From contig WLWP01000002.1 in assembly GCA_012103505.1 (NCBI GenBank), positions 248,001 through 312,000 of the forward strand: a DNA stretch of 64,000 bases. The letters run 5' to 3'. Below, piece by piece: positions 33,573 through 41,953 of the stretch; the first letter of the stretch is position 1, and every line of letters starts with the position of its first letter. The translations under genes were made by a program, and so were the position numbers. A model generated the notes under the pieces. It saw only the letters and a program-made list of their open reading frames with translations, ran no database searches and had not been told where the DNA came from. Source of the DNA: Pseudomonadales bacterium. Lineage in GTDB: Bacteria > Pseudomonadota > Gammaproteobacteria > Pseudomonadales > Azotimanducaceae.

Positions 33573-35235
33573 CCTCTGCCTTGCAGGTAACATCACGCTG
33601 ACCGCTCAAGTTTGGGCGGCAGCTGACACCGTTTTCGTGTCCAATCACGTCCTCACCATGAACGAACGCTCGGCGGAACCCATGGCAGTTGCGGTTACAG
33701 CAGATCGTATTAGTTGGATCGGTGCGGTCGATGACTACACCGGACAAATCGACCGCAAGACCGAAGTCGTGCAACTCGGTGAGCAAGCACTTTTGCCTGG
33801 ATTCATCGATGCCCACGGACACGCATCCTTTCTTGCCTTAACGACGCAGTTAGCCAACATCTCTTCACCCCCAGTAGGTCCAGTAGAAACAATCGCCGAT
33901 TTGCAAAACCAGCTCCGCGCATATATCGACGAACGTAATCTAGCCCCAGGCGATTGGGTCATCAGCCAAGGCTACGATGATTCCTTACTGGCCGAAAATC
34001 GACATCCAGATCGCGACGACTTGGATGCAGTTAGCACCGAACACCCGATCTACCTCATACATGTTTCCGGCCATCTTGGCGCTGCTAACTCGCGAGCACT
34101 TGGCCGTGCCGGTATCAGTTCTGAATCACCGAACCCGTCTGGGGGGATCATCCGACGTCGGCCCGGTACCCAGGAACCAAATGGTGTTTTGGAGGAATCG
34201 GCTTCATACCCGTTGCGCAAGTACACCAATTCAGTGGTCAAGGATCCGATCGGCAACGTGAGAGCAGCGATGGCAACTTATGCCAGAAACGGCATAACAA
34301 CGGCGCAAGACGGCGCGGCAAGTAAGGAAGTCATCGACTTGATGAAAGCCGCTGACAAAGCTGGCCAAGTTGATCTTGACGTAGTGATCTACCCTGCCGC
34401 GCAACGGGACCCTGAAGGGATGATGGCCTTTGCGTATGGGACCTATGATGGACGAGTCAAAATTGGTGGCGTCAAACTAATGCTCGATGGCTCACCACAG
34501 GGCAAAACCGCCTTCATGACGGAGCCATATCTGCACCCACCACATGGACAGGACGCCGAGTACCGCGGCTACCCTGCCATTCCCCAAGTTCGTGTGAACG
34601 ATCTTGTGGCAAAATTTGGTCACGCCGGGATACCGATGATTGCACACACCAACGGAGACGCAGCGGCGGACATGCTGATCACAGCTGTGCGGGAGGCAAA
34701 CATCCAAACAGATCACCGCACGGTCATGATTCACGCCCAGACTGTACGCGAAGACCAGCTCACGGATATGAAAACGCTCGGAATGATTCCCTCCTTCTTC
34801 GCCGCACATTCATTTTACTGGGGCGATTGGCATCGCGACTCAGTCTTTGGGGAAACTCGCGCATTACGCATCAGTCCAACGGCTTCCACGATGGCCCGCG
34901 GGATGATCTTTACCGTTCACAACGATGCACCGATCGTACCGCCAGACATGATCCGTCTATTGTGGGCGACGACCAATCGAATTACGCGGAGTGGGAAAGT
35001 ACTGGGTAAAAACCAACGAATCTCAACGTACGATGCATTACGCGCAATGACTATCTTCGCGGCACACCAAAACTTTGAAGAATCCGATAAGGGCAGCATC
35101 GAAGTCGGCAAATACGCCGACTTCGCGATCCTTTCCGAGAATCCGCTGCTGTTAGCACCCGAAGACCTTCTCGATCTTCGAGTCAACGCAACCTACTCAC
35201 ATGGCGTGCAGGTCTATGACCGAAAAGAACCCTAG
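33544..35235 (+). CDS. exported amidohydrolase (YtcJ-like)
   Basis: A 563-residue amidohydrolase with a signal peptide (YLTASLCLAGNITLTAQVWA). The HxH ligand motif is in LLPGFIDAHGHASFLAL, the metal-side Lys/His/Asp set includes VKLMLDGSPQGKTAF, IAHTNGDAAADML and MIHAQTVREDQ, and TVHNDAPIVPPD lies near the end. It resembles the protein at 26488-28212 in overall plan. Export suggests a periplasmic reaction on an amide. It overlaps the AgcS symporter gene by 29 bases and ends 4 bases into the converging methyltransferase gene. Confidence 0.88.
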   Translation: MKRLTYLTASLCLAGNITLTAQVWAAADTVFVSNHVLTMNERSAEPMAVAVTADRISWIGAVDDYTGQIDRKTEVVQLGEQALLPGFIDAHGHASFLALTTQLANISSPPVGPVETIADLQNQLRAYIDERNLAPGDWVISQGYDDSLLAENRHPDRDDLDAVSTEHPIYLIHVSGHLGAANSRALGRAGISSESPNPSGGIIRRRPGTQEPNGVLEESASYPLRKYTNSVVKDPIGNVRAAMATYARNGITTAQDGAASKEVIDLMKAADKAGQVDLDVVIYPAAQRDPEGMMAFAYGTYDGRVKIGGVKLMLDGSPQGKTAFMTEPYLHPPHGQDAEYRGYPAIPQVRVNDLVAKFGHAGIPMIAHTNGDAAADMLITAVREANIQTDHRTVMIHAQTVREDQLTDMKTLGMIPSFFAAHSFYWGDWHRDSVFGETRALRISPTASTMARGMIFTVHNDAPIVPPDMIRLLWATTNRITRSGKVLGKNQRISTYDALRAMTIFAAHQNFEESDKGSIEVGKYADFAILSENPLLLAPEDLLDLRVNATYSHGVQVYDRKEP

Positions 35236-35984
35236 GGCTTGCGGAACTTCAGGGTCCAACGATCGGTGTTACCTGTGACTGATTTGCGACCAACTTCATA
35301 ACGAAGCTCGTCGTCGGCGCGATAGTGCAAAGTTGAGAAGTCCTCGAACTCAAATCCAGCTGCTTCGATTTCCTTGATTGCGAGTACCGGGTCAATGCGG
35401 CGACCATTTTCGTTGTTCGTCGCTTCCATATGTCGACGTGTGTGGTCGACTACTGCATAAATGCCACCGGACTTTAACGCCTTGAACGACGCTTCATTCA
35501 TTGTTGCGCGACCACCCTCCGACAGGTTGTGGTAGTTACGGAAGGTGAACACGATGTCGAGGTTTTTGACGCCAAAGTCATCTAAGTTCAAATCAAAGAA
35601 CCTGGATCCCTCACCACGACTGAGCGAGGCATCCTTTGCAGTCACGTTAAGCTTGTCAAAGCCCTCATGTTGCGACAGCGCAGTGGCCGCTCGATCGGCA
35701 CCAATGGCGAGGTGCAGTTCCCCTTCATCTCTGACGACTGGCGCTATCAGTTTTGTGTACCAGCCGCCGCCAGGGAGCAATTCCAAAACTTTCGAGTCCT
35801 GTCGCAATTCGAAAAATTCTAGCGTCTCGATCGGCTTTCTGTTCCGATCGCGGGCACGATCCGCGTCACCGCGGATTTCAGAAGCCATCGCCTTTTCTAA
35901 GGCTGCTTTCACCGGTTCAAAATCTGCAGCAAATACTTGTGAGCTCAACGCCACAAATATGAGCGTCATAAAAAATCGATACAT
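35232..35984 (-). CDS. exported class I SAM-dependent methyltransferase-like protein
   Basis: A protein of about 250 residues that carries a signal peptide (YRFFMTLIFVALSSQVFAA) in front of a Rossmann methyltransferase fold. SAM loop LELLPGGGWYTKLIAP, an acidic second strand, VFTFRNYHNLSEGGR as the catalytic-side loop and GGIYAVVDHTRRH are present. It matches the predicted-methyltransferase family known as COG4798. The start ATG 35984 has AAGGA 8 bases upstream. An extracytoplasmic methyltransferase is odd, since SAM is not expected in the periplasm. Confidence 0.78.
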   Translation of the reverse strand: MYRFFMTLIFVALSSQVFAADFEPVKAALEKAMASEIRGDADRARDRNRKPIETLEFFELRQDSKVLELLPGGGWYTKLIAPVVRDEGELHLAIGADRAATALSQHEGFDKLNVTAKDASLSRGEGSRFFDLNLDDFGVKNLDIVFTFRNYHNLSEGGRATMNEASFKALKSGGIYAVVDHTRRHMEATNNENGRRIDPVLAIKEIEAAGFEFEDFSTLHYRADDELRYEVGRKSVTGNTDRWTLKFRKP

Positions 35985-36169
35985 GATCGTCATCCTTTTA
36001 CTATCTTTTACTGATTCCTAGTTCCTGACATGACCCTAACAGAAGAGAGAATCGTACCCAAGAGGGTCCAATGCACAGCCCAATTAGCGCTAATCTGTTG
36101 CGAAGATTTCGCTAATCTAGTTTCACCTTAATAAATCGCGTTGTTCCTCAATCGCGTTCATGATGAGGC

Positions 36170-37081
36170 ATGCAGGACGAATATGATCAAAAAAACCGTG
36201 TCCTCGTACTCGGTGGCACAGGTTTCATTGGCCGCCACATAGTCGCAGCACTGTTGGCGCAAAATGTTCAGACCACTATCGGCACACGGTCTCCCAAAGA
36301 ACAGGCCACCAACGCTCGCCCATCACAGTTATCAATTCGACTCCAAGAACGCACTAATCCTGAGGACTGGGCCGACGAGATCAGTAACTTCGACGTTATC
36401 ATCAATTGCGTCGGGATCTTGCGACCGCAACGCGGAGCAAGCTATGACGCCGTCCATCACTTGGCCCCCGCGGCATTGGCACATGCCTGTGCCAATACAT
36501 CGACACGCCTCATCCACGTATCGGCAATTGGGCTTGGCGTCGGGGATCGCAGCGGATTTCTGACCAGCAAACTAAGAGGTGAACAAGCCATCGCCAACTC
36601 TGGCTCAGATTGGATCATCGTCCGGCCATCACTACTCGACGGAAAAGGAGGATTCGGCGCACGCTGGCTCAGGGCCGTCGCTAAGCTCCCTTTCTTTATC
36701 GTTCCCCGCGGTGCGACCGGACAGATCGCCGCCATGACAGCCTCTGATCTCGGCGAGGCTATGACAAACATCTGCCTCGACACCTCAAGTGGACTACGAC
36801 TCGACGAGTCGCGCATATTTGAGCTTGGCGGGACCGCTACCTATACTTTTCGAGACTACATTCAAGGGCTGCGACGAAACTATGGCCACCCGCCTGCCTT
36901 TGTTTTTTTACTACCCAACTGGCTGACCAGATTAGGCGCTCACCTGTGTGATTTGTTTCATTTCTCACCGTTTTCGTTTGGTCACTGGGAACTACTCCAG
37001 AAGGACAACGTAGCAAAACCCAATCGCTTGCCAGAATTGTTACAACGACCACCAAAGCCTGTGATCACCTCCAGCGACTAG
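36170..37081 (+). CDS. NAD(P)-binding SDR/epimerase (NDUFA9-like)
   Basis: A 303-residue atypical short-chain dehydrogenase. VLVLGGTGFIGRHIVAALL is the dinucleotide-binding GxxGxxG loop, and DVIINCVGILRPQ, VSAIGLGVGDRSGFLTSKLRGEQ and WIIVRPSLLDGKGGFGARWL follow in the order seen in NDUFA9-like and NmrA-like proteins. A canonical Tyr-x-x-x-Lys is not present, so catalysis is doubtful. A hydrophobic C-terminal stretch (FVFLLPNWLTRLG) may contact the membrane. The start is ATG 36170. No operon partner is evident. Confidence 0.78.
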   Translation: MQDEYDQKNRVLVLGGTGFIGRHIVAALLAQNVQTTIGTRSPKEQATNARPSQLSIRLQERTNPEDWADEISNFDVIINCVGILRPQRGASYDAVHHLAPAALAHACANTSTRLIHVSAIGLGVGDRSGFLTSKLRGEQAIANSGSDWIIVRPSLLDGKGGFGARWLRAVAKLPFFIVPRGATGQIAAMTASDLGEAMTNICLDTSSGLRLDESRIFELGGTATYTFRDYIQGLRRNYGHPPAFVFLLPNWLTRLGAHLCDLFHFSPFSFGHWELLQKDNVAKPNRLPELLQRPPKPVITSSD

Positions 37082-37157
37082 CAAGGCGGGCGACGGACGT
37101 TCGTTGTAAACTTGGCGATCAACAAGTTCGACCAACGCCAACATTGAATAGTGCTCA

Positions 37158-37967
37158 ATGAAATACTCTGACATCACCCCTACTTTCGGCGCTGAATTAG
37201 CAGCAGGAACTCAGCTCACAGAGCTCTCAGATGACAATGTTATCGCCCTAAAGCAGCTGGCCGCTGAGCGCGGGATCGTCGTTGCCCGCGACCAAAACAT
37301 GGACGTCCACGACCAAGCGGCATTTGGTCACCGCCTAGGTCCGATCATGGACGCACCCCAAAAGATCCCAGACGTTCCCGACGGCCTCATACTCATTCAG
37401 GCAGGTCCTAAGTCACGGGCGGTTGCGGGACAAAAGTGGCACTCCGATGTCTCAAGCGAACCTATCCCGCCTGGTATATCCATGTTGCGCATGGAAGTAG
37501 TGCCCCCGAGTGGTGGCGACACTCTCTTTGCAGATATGTATGGCGCCTTCGAACAGTTGTCGCCTGCATTGCAGAATTTTCTAAAGCAATTAAATGCACG
37601 GCATGACCCCAAGGGACACTACCTCTATCTGAGCGGCGCAAAAAGACTCGGCGAACTACCATCAACGAGTCATCCAGTCGTGAGAACGCATCCGTTAACC
37701 GGTCGCAATGCCCTCTATGTGAATTCCGGATTCGTCGGCAGGATCAATGAGCTTAGCTCGCTCGAAAGTGAGCGCCTGCTTGCATTGCTGTACGATCACA
37801 TCGCCTACTCAGTCAACATCCAATGTCGGGTGAAATGGGAGCCAAACACGGTCGTGTTCTGGGACAATCGCGTTGTCCAACACCATGCTGCATTCGACTA
37901 TTATCCTGAAGTTAGGCGCGGCTACCGAGTGACTGTAGTTGGTGAAGCGCCATATCTTGCTAACTGA
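37158..37967 (+). CDS. TauD/TfdA family dioxygenase
   Basis: A 269-residue Fe(II)/2-oxoglutarate dioxygenase. The metal triad is visible as KWHSDVSS (His and Asp) and VVQHHAAFDYYPE (second His), with the 2-oxoglutarate Arg in RRGYRVTV. LFADMYGAFEQLSPALQ is typical of the family. Possible substrates include sulfonates, alpha-ketoacids, aryloxyacids or carnitine-like compounds. There is no sulfonate transporter beside it, so taurine use is not implied. The ATG lies about 75 bases after the SDR gene. Confidence 0.88.
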   Translation: MKYSDITPTFGAELAAGTQLTELSDDNVIALKQLAAERGIVVARDQNMDVHDQAAFGHRLGPIMDAPQKIPDVPDGLILIQAGPKSRAVAGQKWHSDVSSEPIPPGISMLRMEVVPPSGGDTLFADMYGAFEQLSPALQNFLKQLNARHDPKGHYLYLSGAKRLGELPSTSHPVVRTHPLTGRNALYVNSGFVGRINELSSLESERLLALLYDHIAYSVNIQCRVKWEPNTVVFWDNRVVQHHAAFDYYPEVRRGYRVTVVGEAPYLAN

Positions 37968-38088
37968 GTACTCTTGGCAAAATGTGACTAAGTTCTGACA
38001 CTTTCCTCACCCGCAGCTACCCACCCTGTTGCGCAGCCCTGACCAGATCAGTATGTTCGTTTGACAAGACAGACAGATGGGGAAGGTC

Positions 38089-39015
38089 ATGGAATTTGGC
38101 GCACAAGTGGGCTGCTATAGAAACAAGTGGGACGACATTGCCGACGTCGCACGTCGACTAGATGCAGGACGTTGGTCGAGTATTTGGTTTGCCGATCACT
38201 ACTTACCCCCTCCCGGTCGTAAAGAAGAAGAACATCTCACTGCGCACGAAGGATTTACCGTGGCTGCAGCCGTGGCTGCAATGACCGAAAAACTACGCAT
38301 CGGACACCTTGTACTTGGCAATACCTATCGCAACCCGGCACTCGCAGCCAAAATGGCCGCGACGGTTGACCACATATCTCATGGACGTTTTACTTTTTCC
38401 ATCGGCGCAGCCTGGTTCAAGCGAGAACACGAGGCCTACGGATGGGATTTTCCATCAATGCAAGAGAGACAGGATCGACTAGAGGAAGCTTGTCAGCTAG
38501 TACGGTCGTTGTTTCGCTCGACTGAGCCGGTAACGTTTGCGGGTAAGTACTATCAAATTGATGATGCGCCGCTATCGCCGGGAAGTTTCGCTCAGCCTAT
38601 CCCGATCATGGTCGGAGGTACTGGCCCCAAACGAACCTTACGCACACTGGCTCGTTATGGAGACATCTTCAATTTAGACGGTTGGGCTGGCGGACCAATG
38701 ACCCGTGAATACATGGATCACAAGTGGTCGATATTAACCAAGCACTGCGAAGACGCGGGGCGCGACCCAAACGAAATTCGCAAGACGGTATTAATGCCGA
38801 CCCTCCTTTCCGATGACAAGGCTGCAGTCGCAGCAATGATCAAGGGTCGTAGGTTGGGCGAGGGCAGCGCGATCGGCGAGAAGAATTTCATCATCGACCG
38901 CATTGGTGAAATCATCGATACAGGCGTGCAGGAGATTATGTTCGGTGGTATTGAGACCACGCAGCCCGACGAATTTTCTCGCTTCGAAGAAGAAGTTCTT
39001 AGTGTCTTTGATTAA
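38089..39015 (+). CDS. LLM class oxidoreductase, F420-dependent-like
   Basis: A luciferase-like TIM-barrel protein of about 308 residues. MEFGAQVGCYRNKWDDIADV, the SIWFADHYLPPPG and MTEKLRIGHLVLGNTYRNPA segments, GRFTFSIGAAWFKREHEAYG and VGGTGPKRTLRTLARYGD follow the pattern of the F420-associated LLM subfamily. The start is ATG 38089 after GGGGA, preferred over ATG 38077. The alpha/beta hydrolase starts about 120 bases later. Cofactor is inferred from family resemblance, not seen. Confidence 0.82.
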   Translation: MEFGAQVGCYRNKWDDIADVARRLDAGRWSSIWFADHYLPPPGRKEEEHLTAHEGFTVAAAVAAMTEKLRIGHLVLGNTYRNPALAAKMAATVDHISHGRFTFSIGAAWFKREHEAYGWDFPSMQERQDRLEEACQLVRSLFRSTEPVTFAGKYYQIDDAPLSPGSFAQPIPIMVGGTGPKRTLRTLARYGDIFNLDGWAGGPMTREYMDHKWSILTKHCEDAGRDPNEIRKTVLMPTLLSDDKAAVAAMIKGRRLGEGSAIGEKNFIIDRIGEIIDTGVQEIMFGGIETTQPDEFSRFEEEVLSVFD

Positions 39016-39135
39016 GAAGTAGTCTCCCAAAAGTCTCTATCGGAGGACGCACGCACCGGGAAATCGGTTTAGACATATCCGCTAAGATCGCAGACCGACT
39101 ATAATCCGCCAAATTTTTAAGCTCTTAAGGAAATC

Positions 39136-40008
39136 ATGCTCGGTCCGACCTCGCACTCATACTTCTCGCAACGACTTCGCCTGCATTATGTCGATTGGGG
39201 TAATCCCGAGGCACCACCCATGATCTTGATACACGGCGGTCGTGACCACTGCCGCAATTGGGATTGGGTCGCTGAACGATTTCGAGACGACTACCACATC
39301 ATCGCGCCAGACCTGCGTGGTCACGGTGACAGCCAATGGATGCTCGGCGGATCGTATAACCAGATCGATTACGTATACGATATCGCCCAACTGCTTCATC
39401 AGAAGAAAATGACACCGGTGACCATTGTTGGTCACTCCCTCGGCGGATCCATTTCCCTCCTCTACACAGCACTGCACCCAGACAACGTGGTCAAACTTGT
39501 TTCTATCGAAGGTATGGGGCCACCTCCCGCAATGATGGAAGATCGACTGAACAAACCCATGGCAGAGCGTTTGCATATCTGGATGGATGACTTACGCGAG
39601 CTATCAGGTCGTCTTGTGCGCCGATATAACTCTCTTGAAGAGGCTTATGAGCGCATGCAGACAGAGAATCCGCACCTCTCCGAAGAGCAAGCTCGACACC
39701 TCACCATCCATGGCAGCAACCAAAACGAAGACGGTAGCTTTAGCTGGAAGTTTGATAACTATGTTCGCTCTTTTCCACCGACAGGTGTCCCGATAGAAGA
39801 GACCTGGGCTATGTTTGAAAACATTACTTGCCCCACATTGCTTGTCCGCGGTCTTGAGTCTTGGGCAAGTGATCCCATTGCTGACGGTCGAACGAAAAAC
39901 TTTTCCTGTCCGCTGGAAGTTGAAGCCTTCGAAAACGCAGGACATTGGGTACATCACGATCAGCTTGAAGGCTTTGTTAGCCGCATGAAGGATTTCCTCT
40001 CAGCATGA
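39136..40008 (+). CDS. alpha/beta hydrolase
   Basis: A 290-residue hydrolase with LIHGGRDHCRNWDWVAERF at the N-terminal oxyanion region, nucleophile elbow VGHSLGGSISLLYTA, and the catalytic His in FENAGHWVHHDQ. The acid is probably in the TCPTLLVRGLESWASDPI strand. It belongs to the epoxide-hydrolase/haloalkane-type group, with the cap domain between residues about 140 and 210. The natural substrate is unknown. It overlaps the following fusion gene by 4 bases (ATGA), a sign of translational coupling. Confidence 0.86.
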   Translation: MLGPTSHSYFSQRLRLHYVDWGNPEAPPMILIHGGRDHCRNWDWVAERFRDDYHIIAPDLRGHGDSQWMLGGSYNQIDYVYDIAQLLHQKKMTPVTIVGHSLGGSISLLYTALHPDNVVKLVSIEGMGPPPAMMEDRLNKPMAERLHIWMDDLRELSGRLVRRYNSLEEAYERMQTENPHLSEEQARHLTIHGSNQNEDGSFSWKFDNYVRSFPPTGVPIEETWAMFENITCPTLLVRGLESWASDPIADGRTKNFSCPLEVEAFENAGHWVHHDQLEGFVSRMKDFLSA

Positions 40009-41066
40009 GTGATCGGGCTCTTGCGTTTCATAGCAACCCTTGGCAAGGCGTGTTCTATGTGACCGGCGGCGGCTCACCATTCCTCGCGGAGATGCTGAGC
40101 ACCCCGGGTGCATCTGCAAGTGTGCTCGAAGTCAACGTACCCTACGCCGAACCTGCCTTAGTGAGTTTGTTGGGTAGGACGCCCGAGCAGGCAGCATCTG
40201 ATGTGACAGCAAGACAACTGGCAATGGCCGCTTTTCAACGCGCTCGAACTCTCGCACCGAGCCATGACAGCTTGTTTGGGCTGGGCTGCACAGCAAGCCT
40301 TGCTACCAACCGGGAGAAGAAAGGCACCCATCGTGCTCACTGGGCGCTGCAGACTTCTACCGAGACCTACGGTTTCTCTACGACCTACAGTGCCGATCGG
40401 CAGCAAGAAGAAGGCGAACTCAACGACCAGCTATGGGCGTCATTACAACACTTGGTTGCAGGCCACGAATTGCCAAAAGGAATCAACCTACAGACCGCAC
40501 GGCCAGCGCTAGACGTTACCCGTCTCCTGGAACCCGCGCCGAGTAGGGTGTGTACTGCAGATCACACGGCTCATCTTCTGTTACCCGGATCATTTAACCC
40601 GCTGCATCATGGCCACCGAAAAATGATGCAGGTCGCAGAAGCAGTTACCGGTCAAGCAGGCGCCTATGAGATTACGGTCCGCAATGCAGACAAACCGGCG
40701 CTCGATTTCATATCCCTTGAAGAACGACTTTCAGCCATCGCTGAACATCCTGTTTGGCTGACAAACACTCCGACCTACGCGGGTAAGGCCGAGCTTTTTC
40801 CGGGTGCGACTTTCGCGATCGGTGTAGACACAATTTCTCGCGTTGGTGAAGTGCGTTTCTATGACAACCGCGAAGATCTGATGGCCGAGGCATTCGACAA
40901 CTTTGAGCGATTCGACTGTCGATTCATTGTGTTCGGCCGAACTGTCGACGGCGTGTTTCAGTCGTTGGGCGATCTACATCTACCCGAACAACTCGCCGGT
41001 CGCTGCCAAGAAGTATCAGAAGACATTTTTCGTGAAGACGTGTCCTCCACTGCTTTGCGGAACTAG
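40005..41066 (+). CDS. CinA-like amidohydrolase fused to a nucleotidyltransferase
   Basis: A 353-residue two-domain protein. The N-terminal 160 residues resemble the CinA C-terminal (NMN amidohydrolase) fold: YVTGGGSPFLAEMLSTPGAS, ALVSLLGR and LFGLGCTASLATNREKKGTHR. The C-terminal domain is a HIGH-type nucleotidyltransferase with LLPGSFNPLHHGHRKMM and the late motif SEDIFREDVSSTALRN, as in NadD/CoaD-like enzymes. Together they suggest chemistry on pyridine nucleotides, with deamidation and adenylylation in one chain. Whether both sites are active is unknown. It overlaps the hydrolase gene upstream and the glycosylase downstream by 4 bases. Confidence 0.7.
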   Translation: MSDRALAFHSNPWQGVFYVTGGGSPFLAEMLSTPGASASVLEVNVPYAEPALVSLLGRTPEQAASDVTARQLAMAAFQRARTLAPSHDSLFGLGCTASLATNREKKGTHRAHWALQTSTETYGFSTTYSADRQQEEGELNDQLWASLQHLVAGHELPKGINLQTARPALDVTRLLEPAPSRVCTADHTAHLLLPGSFNPLHHGHRKMMQVAEAVTGQAGAYEITVRNADKPALDFISLEERLSAIAEHPVWLTNTPTYAGKAELFPGATFAIGVDTISRVGEVRFYDNREDLMAEAFDNFERFDCRFIVFGRTVDGVFQSLGDLHLPEQLAGRCQEVSEDIFREDVSSTALRN

Positions 41067-41953
41067 ATATTCTCTAGATCTTCCAGACGTTTCGGCCAAC
41101 TGGCTTTGAGTAACTTAGACAACGAACGATCCGCTAACAAACGACCCTCTGTCTGACAGCGAGCACAGTAGTTCGCTTCGTTTTCCGCATAAACAATTCG
41201 TTGGATAGGTGCCTCACAGACCGCACATGGCGTTTTGAATTTACCATGCGCAACCATTTCATCGTGAAAGGCAGTCACCTTCGTTGGAAACTTGCCCTTC
41301 GCCTTAGTCGTTAGCAATTCAACCCACTCTGCCAACACGGACTGGCACGCTGCAAACAAGGCAGCAACCTCATCATCCTTTAGCTTGCTTGATTGCTTGA
41401 ACGGAGAAAGTTTAGCGCGCAGTAAAATTTCATCTGAATAAGCATTGCCGATACCGGCAAAAACCCGTTGATCGGTTAGCGCCCGTTTCAATGTGTGGTT
41501 CACGCTCGCCAATCGCTGAGCAAACGCATCCAGATCGGCTCCCAAGATTTCTAAACCGCCTGGATTAAGTGCCGCCAGATCGCTTTCACCCTGCACGAGG
41601 CGCAGTGACGCACGTTTTTTCTTACTCGCTTCGGTAAAGGTGATCGTGCCGGAGCTGAACTCGAAAGCGGCAAGACCATTTCGTTTGGGTGGTAGCTTGA
41701 ATTCATCCGACCACTGCAGGCGGCCTGAAATCATCAAGTGCACGACAAAGTAAAAATTACCTTCGAAGCCAAACACAAGTTGCTTTGCCAACCGGGAGCA
41801 TCCCCTAAACGCCCTCCCCTCGAGCTCCTCAACTTTGGGAGCTACTGTCCGGAGCAGGAACGGCGAGCGTATGTGGATCCTTGTCAATGTACTGCCTTCC
41901 AAACGCTCATTGAGCGCATCGACATAGACCGTCAGGTCCGGCAGTTCAGGCAT
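41063..41953 (-). CDS. Fpg/Nei-family DNA glycosylase
   Basis: A 296-residue base-excision-repair glycosylase. The start is ATG 41953, because the catalytic chain must begin with MPELP, where Pro and Glu form the Schiff-base site. A longer frame adds four residues before this. The helix-two-turn-helix segment (ALTDQRVFAGIGNAYSDEILLRA) and a C-terminal zinc finger (CAVCE ... CARCQ) are intact. Residues between the finger cysteines are unusual for Fpg, so Fpg and Nei cannot be separated. GGAG precedes the ATG, and the MATE gene ends 8 bases inside its start. Confidence 0.88.
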   Translation of the reverse strand: MPELPDLTVYVDALNERLEGSTLTRIHIRSPFLLRTVAPKVEELEGRAFRGCSRLAKQLVFGFEGNFYFVVHLMISGRLQWSDEFKLPPKRNGLAAFEFSSGTITFTEASKKKRASLRLVQGESDLAALNPGGLEILGADLDAFAQRLASVNHTLKRALTDQRVFAGIGNAYSDEILLRAKLSPFKQSSKLKDDEVAALFAACQSVLAEWVELLTTKAKGKFPTKVTAFHDEMVAHGKFKTPCAVCEAPIQRIVYAENEANYCARCQTEGRLLADRSLSKLLKASWPKRLEDLENI

